A DNA stretch of 8,668 nucleotides from an uncultured Prevotellaceae bacterium. Lineage in GTDB: Bacteria; Bacteroidota; Bacteroidia; Bacteroidales; Bacteroidaceae. The DNA lies in assembly GCA_900313845.1 (NCBI GenBank), contig OMTC01000221.1, forward strand, positions 1 to 8,668, given 5' to 3'. A model generated the notes under the pieces. It saw nothing but the letters and a program-made list of their open reading frames with translations. It was not told where the DNA came from and ran no database searches. This document shows, piece after piece, positions 1-7,148 of the stretch (position 1 is its first letter; every line of letters starts with the position of its first letter). The translations under genes and the position numbers were made by a program.

Positions 1-1860
1 GAAATTCACTGCACCCTGAATCGAAACATTTTGCTGCTCATAGTATGTTGGACTCTTCCTCACAACTACTTCATCGAAAGGCAACAACTTGAAGCCAGCT
101 TCACCATCAACAACGAAACCGTCCTTCACTGCAAATGAATAACTTTCCGTCAAATCCTCACTATCTTCCAATGCATTAGGGTCATTAATACGACGATATA
201 CATCCACTTTGGAATAAGAAGCTGCTTCGGTAGGTCCACCAGCCTGAAGAATCAGATCTTCAATGGTGGTATTCTCAGCATTCATGAAAGTACCTGGATA
301 ATTGACCTCACCACTAATCTTCAAAGTTTGCTCACCCACCATGTCGAGCTTGCTTGGGATATACAGCACATCACCCCTTCGCAATGCTATGTCGGGGGTA
401 GTTCCATTCATAATACCCTGTATATCAACAGAAAGAACTTCCAAAGTCTTATCTTCCTTTTCACGATGCATCACAGCACGCCCTAAGAATGCATCTTCAC
501 GCAGACCATCTGCAACGTTGACAAGTTCTCGAACTGTACTGATATTTCCGCCCAACTGATACATACCAGCATGGAACACAGCTCCTCGAATCTCAACCAT
601 ATTGGAGAAACGAGCAACAACACTATCCACAAACACAGAATCCGCATCATTCACAGAGAATCCCTTCATGTCGAATTCATCAATCGTATGGATAGAGTAT
701 TCGTTTCCATTCTTACGAATGAGTCGCACGTTTTTCTTGTAAGCATCTCCAGCGAAACCACCTGCATATTCAATCAAGGTAGCAACACTTTCATGGGATT
801 TCATTTCATAGAACATTGGACGCTTCACCTTACCACGTACATTCACCAAGCAATCGTAAGGACCCACTACAATCACATCATTATCCTGCAATCGTACATC
901 ACCTTTCACATTGCCATGAAGCAAATAATCATACACATCAATAGATGCAATTTGGCGACCACTTCTATATACCTTAATATCACGAAGCGTACCAATATCG
1001 TTAATACCTCCAGCGGCATACAGCGCATTGAATGAGGTGGATAATGCACTCAATGTGTATGTTCCTGGCATGTTCACTTCTCCTACCACTTGTACCTGAA
1101 TGCTACGAGTGGAACCCACAGAGAGGCTTACCTTACAATCTGAGTAATAACGGCCTAACACAGAACGCAAACGAGATGTTGCTGCTGATACAGATAGTCC
1201 ACCTAACTGAATAGGACCAACACCTTCGATTACTACGACACCATCTGGAGAAATATCACCTTCAAAACTTTCCTGAGCAGAACCCCAAACATCAATAAAC
1301 ACATGGTCACCCGCGCCCAAAATATAATTGGCAGGAGTGGCAATGTTCATGCTTGGCTCAAACGTAAGATTCTCTTTATTGAAAATATTTCTACCAAAAA
1401 CCTCATTATTGTTATTAAAATAATTCTGATAGTATTTTAATGAATCGATGTCGAGGAATTCAATATTTTGATTCATCATTTGCCGGCGCTCATCTTGAGT
1501 ATATCTGCCATTTCCAGACTTGCCACGAGCTTGGCTATAAATCATATAGTTTTGTTCCTGCTGGGACTTCTCGCCTTTCAACTGTTTTTGAGTACGATTG
1601 CGATTTTTATCGGTACCCGTCTTACCTGTCACATCCACAGCACCTAGTTGCTCTTGTTCTGCTTGATAGTTCTTACGTACTCTGCGCAACTGTTGTGGAG
1701 TAACTCCTTTCTGTAACAACTTCGTTACAATCTGCTCTTGATTCGCACCTTTTTCCTGTTGTTCCAAAACAAAGCGGACAACCTGCTCGTCAGTCATCGA
1801 CGACTGCGAGTAGGATTGTGCCGCAAATAAAAAAAGTGAGAAAATAAATAGTATGCGTTT
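1..1860 (-). CDS. Wza-type polysaccharide export protein with SLBB repeats (partial, 3' end outside window)
   Basis: This is the outer-membrane or periplasmic channel component of exopolysaccharide or capsule export. The frame is open for 620 codons from 1860 to the left edge. Counting the Lys codon at 1860 as 1, residues 1-20 (KRILFIFSLFLFAAQSYSQ) are a signal peptide with no lipobox Cys, so this is probably not a lipoprotein like E. coli Wza. Residues 22-170 are Gln/Lys-rich and charged. A Poly_export domain lies near 177-250 (YILGAGDHVFIDVWG). SLBB repeats begin near 254 (VVGEVNMPGTY), 339 (VRGKVKRPMFY), 421 (VEIRGAVFHAGMY), 512 (LKISGEVNYPGTF) and 611 (VSIQGAVNF, cut). No ATG, GTG or TTG lies between the upstream in-frame stop (near 1894) and the signal peptide; the first ATG is at 1797, after it. 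The sugar transferase lies 62 nt upstream on the same strand, probably in one operon. Family assignment is firm; the exact start is not. Confidence 0.93.
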
Positions 1861-1893
1861 AGTCGAATAGTAGAATAAGTAAGTGTAACTTCG

Positions 1894-1918
1894 TTAAACG
1901 TTAAACTTTAAACGTTAA
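1894..1918. repeat. 11-bp direct repeat between the two exopolysaccharide genes
   Basis: TTAAACGTTAA occurs twice without mismatch (1894-1904 and 1908-1918), separated by ACT, giving a 14-bp period. It fills the gap between the sugar transferase stop codon and the export gene. Each copy contains the self-complementary core AACGTT. It could be a protein site or just the low-complexity spacer common between Bacteroidales genes. Confidence 0.7.
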
Positions 1919-1922
1919 GTTA

Positions 1923-2594
1923 TTATATTTTCTTGCCCCTGCCTATAGAAGTAATAGTTTCAAGGATTATTTTAATATCTACACCAAGTGTTCGCGTTCT
2001 CAAATAATGAAGATCCATGTCTAAGCGTTTCAACATCTTCTCCATCGTGTCAGTGTATCCATTATGAATGGTAGCATCTGATGTCACTCCTGGGCGACTA
2101 CAATAGAGCAACTCATAATCTGGATTCTGTGCTATGATTTGCTTAATGTAATATTCTCGTTCTGGTCGATAACCAACAAAAGACATATCACCTACAAACA
2201 CATTCCACAACTGAGGCAACTCGTCCAAATGATGGCTTCGAAGAAATCGCCCCACGGTAGTCAGTCTATCATCATCCTTTTGAGCCAAGCATGGTCCATC
2301 AACCTCCGAATCAACAATCATGGTTCGAAATTTATATATTTGAAAAGGTTTACCATTTTTGCCTATTCTCTCTTGGCTAAAAATTGCAGGACCTTCTCCT
2401 TCTATTTTTTGCATGACATATATAACAACAAATACAGGAGAGAGACATATTAACCCCAATAGCGCTCCGATACAATCAAACGCTCGTTTAACCCCTCTCT
2501 CGAATGCATTCATGTTATCAATAGTGCAATTCTTCTGGGTAGAACTATTCATATTATTTTTCTCACTTTTCAATAATAACGTGACGAATTGCAT
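1923..2594 (-). CDS. Initiating sugar transferase (monotopic phosphoglycosyl transferase, PglC/WcaJ-type catalytic domain)
   Basis: The protein has 223 residues and is the short form of the bacterial sugar transferase family. It moves a sugar phosphate from a nucleotide sugar to undecaprenyl phosphate on the cytoplasmic face, the first step of exopolysaccharide assembly. An amphipathic re-entrant membrane helix lies at about 36-62 (KRAFDCIGALLGL…SP). It is followed by the family motifs QERIGKNGKPFQIYKFRTM (74-92), VGRFLR (114-119), HHLDELPQLWNV (121-132) with the expected catalytic Asp124-Glu125, GDMSFVGYRPE (135-145) and RPGVTSDATI (167-176). The sugar specificity cannot be read. The given start is the first ATG; an ATG at 2552, after an A-rich stretch, would remove 14 poorly conserved residues and is an equally good start. 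The gene leads an operon with the export gene. Confidence 0.95.
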   Translation of the reverse strand: MQFVTLLLKSEKNNMNSSTQKNCTIDNMNAFERGVKRAFDCIGALLGLICLSPVFVVIYVMQKIEGEGPAIFSQERIGKNGKPFQIYKFRTMIVDSEVDGPCLAQKDDDRLTTVGRFLRSHHLDELPQLWNVFVGDMSFVGYRPEREYYIKQIIAQNPDYELLYCSRPGVTSDATIHNGYTDTMEKMLKRLDMDLHYLRTRTLGVDIKIILETITSIGRGKKI

Positions 2595-2640
2595 TTTATT
2601 GTAGTGTCGTATTAATTTTTTATAATTTTATAAAGCAAAT

Positions 2641-2719
2641 GCAAATAGCCATCTCCAACATAGGAGAAAATAACCCCTATTTGCTGAACAATCAAAACGC
2701 CACAAACTGCATTGTGGCG
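2641..2719 (-). promoter_or_regulatory. Structured 5' leader of the exopolysaccharide operon (two hairpins)
   Basis: In the minus-strand transcript the first hairpin has a perfect 8-bp stem, CGCCACAA/TTGTGGCG (2712-2719 with 2698-2705), and a 6-nt loop. It is followed by TTTT. The second is a perfect 8-bp outer stem, GCAAATAG/CTATTTGC (2677-2684 with 2641-2648), enclosing a 5-bp inner stem, TCTCC/GGAGA (2663-2667 with 2652-2656). Both lie between the predicted transcription start (about 2725) and the sugar transferase start. The position fits a leader acted on by transcription elongation or attenuation factors, as UpxY-type NusG paralogues do at Bacteroides capsule operons. That role is inferred. 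Confidence 0.5.
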
Positions 2720-2729
2720 CAAACGGGTG

Positions 2730-2760
2730 CAAATTTAGTGTTTATTTCGCAATTAACAAA
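2730..2760 (-). promoter_or_regulatory. Bacteroidota housekeeping promoter for the exopolysaccharide operon
   Basis: On the minus strand, TTTG (2760-2757), a 19-bp spacer and TAAATTTG (2737-2730) match the Bacteroides primary sigma consensus (TTTG, 19-21 bp, TAnnTTTG) with no mismatch. Transcription should start near 2722-2727, giving a leader of about 130 nt before the sugar transferase. Confidence 0.8.
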
Positions 2761-2830
2761 GGAAAGCGTGTTAAGATTTACACTGAATAACAGATATGCA
2801 CCTCTAATAGCGTCAAAAAGTCGCTTTAGT

Positions 2831-2845
2831 TGGACAAATTGTCCA
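2831..2845. promoter_or_regulatory. Perfect 15-bp palindrome, possible operator
   Basis: TGGACAA-A-TTGTCCA has perfect 7-bp arms around one base. It lies about 140 bp upstream of the clpB start and about 70 bp upstream of the -33 element of the divergent operon. Size and symmetry fit a dimeric regulator site. It is not CIRCE (TTAGCACTC-N9-GAGTGCTAA), and I do not recognise the regulator. Confidence 0.4.
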
Positions 2846-2948
2846 TTTTCGCTTATTTCATCGCTCGTTGAAAAATGACGGCACGCATATTGTTCGACCA
2901 GACAGCAAACAAATCATGCATAGAGCTTTGTTCTCTCCACGAAAACTA

Positions 2949-2980
2949 AAAAACTTAAAAACTCAAAAACTTAAAAACTC
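2949..2980 (+). repeat. A-rich tandem repeat in the clpB leader
   Basis: Two perfect copies of the 16-bp unit AAAAACTTAAAAACTC (2949-2964, 2965-2980) are themselves built from an 8-bp AAAAACTN unit, with a degenerate further copy at 2942-2948. The array ends 6 nt before the clpB ATG, where an A-rich, unstructured segment would help initiation in Bacteroidota, which seldom use Shine-Dalgarno pairing. Confidence 0.7.
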
Positions 2981-2986
2981 AAGAAT

Positions 2987-5656
2987 ATGAATTTCAACAA
3001 CTTTACAATCAAAGCACAAGAGGCTGTGCAAGAGGCTGTGAACCTCGTTCAGCAACTTGGACAGCAAACCATCGAGCCAGCACACTTGATGGCGGGAATA
3101 CTGAAAGTTGGTGAAAACGTCATCACTTTCATTTTCCAAAAATTGGGAATCAATGCCCAGAACTTTCAAAATGTGATTAACAGCGAAGCCGCTTCCAAAC
3201 CCAAGGTAAGTGGTGCGGAACCTTATCTCAGTAGGGAAACCAATGAGATTCTGCAGAAAGCCGTAACTCTTTCAAAGGAAATGGGTGACGAATATGTTTC
3301 GCTCGAACCAATGATTCTCGCTTCATTGCTTGTAAATAGCAGCGTATCGAAAATCATGAAAGACATGGGATTCACTGAAAAAGAACTCCGAAAGGCTATC
3401 ACCGAACTTCGTAATGGAAATAAGGTGACGAGCCAATCGAGTGAAGACACCTATCAGGCTCTTTCCAAATATGCAACGAATTTGATAGAAGAAGCCCGAA
3501 CTGGTAAGCTCGACCCTGTCATTGGACGAGATGAGGAAATTCGTCGGGTGCTTCAGATTCTCAGTCGAAGAACCAAGAACAACCCAATACTTATTGGTGA
3601 GCCTGGTACGGGTAAAACCGCTATCGTAGAAGGATTGGCACATCGTATTTTGCGAGGTGATGTACCTGAAAACTTGAAGGACAAGCAACTCTACTCACTG
3701 GATATGGGAGCCCTCATTGCAGGTGCCAAGTACAAAGGTGAGTTTGAGGAGCGACTCAAGAGCGTTATCAATGAGGTAACAAAGAGTGATGGCAACATTA
3801 TTCTTTTCATTGATGAAATTCACACGTTGGTAGGTGCTGGAAAGAGTGAAGGAGCGATGGATGCGGCAAACATTCTCAAACCAGCATTGGCACGTGGAGA
3901 ATTGCGGAGCATCGGTGCCACTACCCTTGATGAATACCAAAAGTATTTCGAAAAGGATAAAGCTCTCGAACGTCGATTCCAAACAGTCATGGTGAATGAA
4001 CCTGATGTGCTCGACACGATTTCTATCCTTCGTGGATTGAAGGAGCGTTACGAGAATCACCACAAGGTGCGTATCATGGATGAAGCCATCATTGCTGCAG
4101 TGGAACTCTCGAACCGATACATCACAGAACGATTCCTTCCTGACAAAGCTATCGACTTGATGGATGAAGCCGCTGCCAAACTGCGAATGGAGCGCGACTC
4201 TGTTCCTGAAGAACTGGATGACATCAGCCGTCAACTCAAACAATTGGAAATTGAGCGCGAGGCCATCAAACGAGACATGGACTCCCCTGCCCTTTCCAAT
4301 ACTTCTGACAAATCTGAAAACACAGGACTTGCATCTGTTGAGAAGAAAATTGCCGATTTGCGCGAAGAGGAAGAGAACTACAAGGCTAAGTGGCAAGCAG
4401 AGCGTAACCTTGTCAATAAGATTCAGCAGAACAAGCAGCAGATTGAGCAGCTGAAGTTTGAAGCCGAGAAAGCAGAGCGTGAAGGCGATTATGGACGTGT
4501 GGCAGAAATCCGCTACGGAAAACTTCAGGTTCTTGAAGCAGAAATCAAGTCCATCCAAGAGGAACTTGCCAAGACGCAAGCAGGCAATGCGATGATTAAG
4601 GAGGAAGTTACTTCCGATGACATTGCAGAGGTTGTAAGTCGATGGACGGGAATTCCTGTAAGTAAGATGCAACAGAGTGAGCGTGAGAAACTGCTTCACT
4701 TGGAAGACGAGCTTCACAAGCGTGTTATTGGACAAGACGATGCCATCACTGCTGTAGCTGATGCTGTGCGCCGTTCTCGTGCCGGTCTTCAAGACCCACG
4801 CCGTCCTATCGGTTCGTTTATCTTCCTTGGAACAACCGGTGTAGGAAAGACGGAACTTGCCAAGGCACTTGCCGATTACCTCTTCGATGATGAATCATTG
4901 ATGACACGTATCGACATGAGTGAGTATCAGGAAAAGCACAGTGTGAGCCGACTCATAGGTGCGCCTCCAGGATACGTTGGTTACGATGAGGGTGGACAAC
5001 TCACCGAGGCAGTGCGACGCAAACCATATTCTGTCATTCTTTTCGATGAAATCGAGAAAGCACATCCAGATGTTTTCAACACTTTGCTTCAGGTGCTGGA
5101 TGATGGACGATTGACAGATAACAAGGGACGCACGGTAAACTTCAAGAATACGATTATCATCATGACATCGAATCTTGGAAGCCATCTCATTCAGGAAAAA
5201 TTCGACCAAGCAGAAGAGCGTTTCAAGAAAGCTTCTGACAACTGGGACAAGCGAGTTTATCATCAGATATACGACCAAGCTGCAGAAGAAGCCAAGAAGG
5301 AAGTGCTCGCCATGCTGAAGCAAACGATTCGTCCTGAATTCCTGAACCGAATCGACGAAATCATCATGTTCTCGCCATTGAATGAGACAGAAATTCGTCA
5401 GATTGTTACGCTGCAAGTGAATGGAGTGGCAAAGATGCTGAAGGAAAATGGTATTACCCTACGCCTTACAGATGAAGCTATCAACTTCCTTGCAAAAGCA
5501 GGATTCGACCCTGAGTTTGGTGCTCGTCCAGTGAAGCGTGCCATCCAAAAGTATCTGCTTAACGATTTGTCGAAGAAACTCCTTTCTGGAGAAGTAAATC
5601 GAGAAAAAGAAATCGTGGTAGATGTAAATAAAGACGAATTGACATTCAATAATTAA
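2987..5656 (+). CDS. clpB: ATP-dependent chaperone (disaggregase) ClpB
   Basis: This is a complete 889-residue Hsp100 disaggregase, which as a hexamer threads aggregated proteins through its pore together with DnaK. An N-terminal Clp repeat domain (about 3-145) is followed by NBD1, with Walker A GEPGTGKT (204-211), pore-loop Tyr249 in KYKGEFEER, Walker B ILFIDE (272-277) and arginine-finger residues in LERRF (327-331). The coiled-coil M domain (about 405-535) identifies ClpB rather than ClpA or ClpC. NBD2 has Walker A GTTGVGKT (615-622), pore loop GYVGYDEGG (662-670), Walker B VILFDE (683-688) and sensor-2 Arg847 in GARP. There is no IGF/L ClpP-docking loop. It is about 30 residues longer than E. 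coli ClpB, with a Ser/Asn-rich stretch near 430-450 and about 22 extra residues between TSNLGS and RPEFLNRIDE (about 735-780). The ATG at 2987 directly precedes the conserved N-terminus. It is probably heat- or stress-induced, but no heat-shock element was recognised. Confidence 0.98.
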   Translation: MNFNNFTIKAQEAVQEAVNLVQQLGQQTIEPAHLMAGILKVGENVITFIFQKLGINAQNFQNVINSEAASKPKVSGAEPYLSRETNEILQKAVTLSKEMGDEYVSLEPMILASLLVNSSVSKIMKDMGFTEKELRKAITELRNGNKVTSQSSEDTYQALSKYATNLIEEARTGKLDPVIGRDEEIRRVLQILSRRTKNNPILIGEPGTGKTAIVEGLAHRILRGDVPENLKDKQLYSLDMGALIAGAKYKGEFEERLKSVINEVTKSDGNIILFIDEIHTLVGAGKSEGAMDAANILKPALARGELRSIGATTLDEYQKYFEKDKALERRFQTVMVNEPDVLDTISILRGLKERYENHHKVRIMDEAIIAAVELSNRYITERFLPDKAIDLMDEAAAKLRMERDSVPEELDDISRQLKQLEIEREAIKRDMDSPALSNTSDKSENTGLASVEKKIADLREEEENYKAKWQAERNLVNKIQQNKQQIEQLKFEAEKAEREGDYGRVAEIRYGKLQVLEAEIKSIQEELAKTQAGNAMIKEEVTSDDIAEVVSRWTGIPVSKMQQSEREKLLHLEDELHKRVIGQDDAITAVADAVRRSRAGLQDPRRPIGSFIFLGTTGVGKTELAKALADYLFDDESLMTRIDMSEYQEKHSVSRLIGAPPGYVGYDEGGQLTEAVRRKPYSVILFDEIEKAHPDVFNTLLQVLDDGRLTDNKGRTVNFKNTIIIMTSNLGSHLIQEKFDQAEERFKKASDNWDKRVYHQIYDQAAEEAKKEVLAMLKQTIRPEFLNRIDEIIMFSPLNETEIRQIVTLQVNGVAKMLKENGITLRLTDEAINFLAKAGFDPEFGARPVKRAIQKYLLNDLSKKLLSGEVNREKEIVVDVNKDELTFNN

Positions 5657-5675
5657 AACGCACTATAACTAAAGG

Positions 5676-5715
5676 TCCCCCTCACTTCCATTGCTGGAGA
5701 GTGAGGGGGATTTTT
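5676..5715 (+). terminator. Intrinsic terminator of clpB
   Basis: A perfect 11-bp stem, TCCCCCTCACT (5676-5686) with AGTGAGGGGGA (5700-5710), can extend by TCCA/TGGA with one bulged G and a TTGC loop. TTTTT follows at once (5711-5715), 19 nt after the clpB stop codon. It may also act weakly on the converging nuclease transcript, but that side lacks an adjacent T-run. Confidence 0.93.
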
Positions 5716-5717
5716 CA

Positions 5718-5757
5718 TTTGTCACTTTTTATTTTTCACCTTTCACTTTTCACTTTA
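5718..5757. repeat. Degenerate short-period repeat downstream of the nuclease gene
   Basis: Loose 7-8 bp units (GTGAAAA, GTGAAAG and similar on the minus strand) fill the space between the clpB terminator and the nuclease stop codon. It resembles the low-complexity spacers at other gene borders in this window. Confidence 0.5.
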
Positions 5758-5758
5758 A

Positions 5759-6703
5759 TTAGCGACGGCCACTTAAGTCCACATAATCTGAAACAGTAGA
5801 AGAATCTTGAGGAAGAAGTTCTATTGCTTCGGCATCGTTTTTAGGGACTAACACTCGAATTTCATCAATGAAGCATCGCTTTTCGGAAGTGGAAATCGTG
5901 AAATATGGATTCTTTGGAACATCCTTCAAATCGATGCGGAGAGTTTCGTAAGCATCGGTAATGGTTGCTTTGTATTCGTGTGAAGTGGCAGGACCTCCAT
6001 CCACACAAAGTTGAATCGTTCCTTCCACTGAAGTCCAACCTTTCACATCGATTTCAACAATGAGTTTTCCACCTGCAAAAGAGATAGCGCGAGTGGTGAG
6101 AGTACCGACTTTCTTACTTGTACCCAATCTAACTGCACCACCTGCTTGATAAGCCGTAGAGACACTGGTGAAATTGGAGTTTCCGTTCCAAAGAGAGCCG
6201 GAAGAACCTGTATCATAGTCGTTTCCATCAGCAACATCCGTAAATGGTTCGAAGAAAATAGTATCTCCTTCTTGAATTGAAGGGTCTTCAGGGTCTGGAT
6301 CAACAGGGTCCGGATCAACCGAACCTCCACCACCCGTTCCATCCGAGAATGTATAGAGTGTTTGAGAATCAAGGTCGAATGCCTCATTGGTCTTTTCGCC
6401 CCAAATATAGAATGCCAAATCAGGATAGTCTATGAAAGGATTTCGATTGCCTTGCACCTTTTCCACTCTGTTGTTTCGCGTAATTTCCCAATCGCTTACA
6501 GGGTCCTTTTTATGCCATTCCAACATCAATGCCATCATAGCGGGAGTCAAAGTGGGATACTCCTTATTCTTGAAAGCCGTATTGTTGGTACTGGGTATTG
6601 TTGGTACTGGAATTATAAGCAATCCATCCAACAGTTGGGTAACAAGTTGCAACATATAAATAGATGCGTGCAAAGTCGCCTTTGTATTCATCACATGGTT
6701 CAA
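5759..6703 (-). CDS. C-terminal fragment of endonuclease I plus beta-sandwich domain
   Basis: This open frame carries the downstream part of the split nuclease. Residues before about 40 are out-of-frame read-through of the upstream half and have no meaning. From NNTAFKNKEYP on, it holds the conserved end of the endonuclease I domain (MLEWHKKDPVSDWEITRNN and QGNRNPFIDYPDLAFYIWG). A Gly and Asp-Pro linker follows (GGGGS, VDPDPVDPDPEDP), encoded partly by a 15-bp imperfect repeat (6291-6320, 13 of 15 matches). The last 170 or so residues look like a carbohydrate-binding or jelly-roll beta-sandwich (IFFEPFTDV…IDEIRVLVPK). The protein ends SDYVDLSGRR, which looks like the beginning of a Bacteroidales C-terminal tail cut short. 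It is unlikely to be translated alone. Confidence 0.75.
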   Translation of the reverse strand: MNHVMNTKATLHASIYMLQLVTQLLDGLLIIPVPTIPSTNNTAFKNKEYPTLTPAMMALMLEWHKKDPVSDWEITRNNRVEKVQGNRNPFIDYPDLAFYIWGEKTNEAFDLDSQTLYTFSDGTGGGGSVDPDPVDPDPEDPSIQEGDTIFFEPFTDVADGNDYDTGSSGSLWNGNSNFTSVSTAYQAGGAVRLGTSKKVGTLTTRAISFAGGKLIVEIDVKGWTSVEGTIQLCVDGGPATSHEYKATITDAYETLRIDLKDVPKNPYFTISTSEKRCFIDEIRVLVPKNDAEAIELLPQDSSTVSDYVDLSGRR

Positions 6704-7148
6704 ACACCATCTGTCCCTTCTTGTCTTTTCCTGTTTTCATACGAGCATTCGAACTGGAAACATTACCCGAAACCACTCCCAATGGATAGTTGCTCTTAGC
6801 ACTATTTGCTTGCGCTTCAGAAGGAAGTACTTGGAAAAGGTCGGAGCCAACACCATTGTTTGTTCCACTACCCCACCAGCTTTGTGGAGCCACATGTTCC
6901 TTGTTCATTCCTGAAGGAGCGTCGCCATCTCCCTCAAAATAATGAAGCGACTCGGAGTAGTAGTCCATAATGAGATGCTGTCCCTTAGAGTTGGTCTTAG
7001 GCAAATAATCCACCTTCTCGTAGGCTTCCCACAGACTGCCGTATGATATTTTCGTATGATTGGAAATGATGCCTTTCAGTACCGATTTCAGACTTGCCTG
7101 CTTATACCCATCCACTTTCTTATAGTAGCTGGCTGAGGGTTGTGCCAC
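6564..7148 (-). CDS. N-terminal fragment of secreted endonuclease I (catalytic motif)
   Basis: This 194-residue frame begins at a GTG inside what looks like the signal peptide (…SAVAQPSASYY). It contains the hallmark motif NKEHVAPQSWWG (82-93), with Glu84-His85 matching the catalytic Glu-His of EndA/Vvn nucleases. SDLFQVLPSEAQANSAKSNYPLG (102-124) follows, with Asn120 the likely metal-ligand Asn, then KGDFARIYLYVATCYP (156-171). After Thr185 the frame is shifted by the tandem duplication and ends in nine unrelated residues. Alone it lacks the C-terminal helix region of the nuclease fold and is probably inactive. Confidence 0.8.
   Translation of the reverse strand: MAQPSASYYKKVDGYKQASLKSVLKGIISNHTKISYGSLWEAYEKVDYLPKTNSKGQHLIMDYYSESLHYFEGDGDAPSGMNKEHVAPQSWWGSGTNNGVGSDLFQVLPSEAQANSAKSNYPLGVVSGNVSSSNARMKTGKDKKGQMVFEPCDEYKGDFARIYLYVATCYPTVGWIAYNSSTNNTQYQQYGFQE
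6579..6610. repeat. Perfect 16-bp tandem duplication causing the frameshift
   Basis: The unit GTATTGTTGGTACTGG occurs twice head to tail (6579-6594, 6595-6610). Its length is not a multiple of three, so one copy shifts the endonuclease frame by +1. Gain or loss of one copy by slipped-strand replication would switch the gene off or on. Confidence 0.95.

Larger units (their letters stand above)
2595..2986. other. Divergent intergenic region between the exopolysaccharide operon and clpB
   Basis: The 392-bp gap between divergent genes contains a clear minus-strand promoter and leader hairpins (2641-2760), a 15-bp palindrome (2831-2845) and an A-rich tandem repeat just before clpB. No convincing promoter for clpB was found on the plus strand: no TTTG…TAnnTTTG pair is present. 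A short plus-strand ORF at 2639-2878 has no recognisable protein features and overlaps the minus-strand regulatory elements, so it is not called as a gene. Confidence 0.8.
5759..7148 (-). pseudogene. Secreted endonuclease I with C-terminal beta-sandwich, frameshifted by a 16-bp duplication
   Basis: Two overlapping frames together encode one EndA/Vvn-type (His-Me finger) endonuclease, which would cut DNA outside the cell or in the periplasm. The 5' frame carries the catalytic motif and stops at 6564. The 3' frame carries the rest of the nuclease domain and a C-terminal module. A perfect 16-bp tandem duplication (6579-6610) sits at the break. Removing one copy gives the continuous reading …WIAYNSSTNNT-AFKNKEYPTLTPAM…, exactly 457 codons plus stop from the GTG at 7148. 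The start is also doubtful: VSFAFLSAVAQ just upstream in the same frame looks like a signal peptide, but no ATG, GTG or TTG was found ahead of it over the stretch I read (to about 7240). Two such defects suggest the gene is inactive here, unless the duplication can revert. Confidence 0.85.

Noticed and set aside
571..1035. Plus-strand open frame of 154 codons over the export gene
   Set aside because: The minus strand here encodes continuous SLBB repeats; the plus-strand protein shows no recognisable features.
2698..2719. Hairpin as the terminator of a minus-strand gene coming from the right
   Set aside because: No minus-strand gene lies between it and clpB, and a consensus promoter sits directly upstream, so it belongs to a leader.
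2639..2878. Short plus-strand ORF in the intergenic region
   Set aside because: Its sequence resembles no protein, and it overlaps the minus-strand promoter, leader hairpins and the palindrome.
2868..2892. Sigma-32-like heat-shock promoter before clpB (GTTGAAA and ACGCATAT)
   Set aside because: The spacer of about 9 bp is too short, both boxes are imperfect, and Bacteroidota generally lack RpoH.
3695..4792. Long minus-strand open frame (365 codons) antisense to clpB
   Set aside because: It lies wholly within the unmistakable clpB gene, has no domain-like sequence, and is Cys, Leu and Phe rich in the way expected of an antisense shadow.
6564..6660. Programmed ribosomal frameshift in the endonuclease
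   Set aside because: A perfect 16-bp tandem duplication accounts fully for the shift, and there is no slippery heptamer with a downstream structure.
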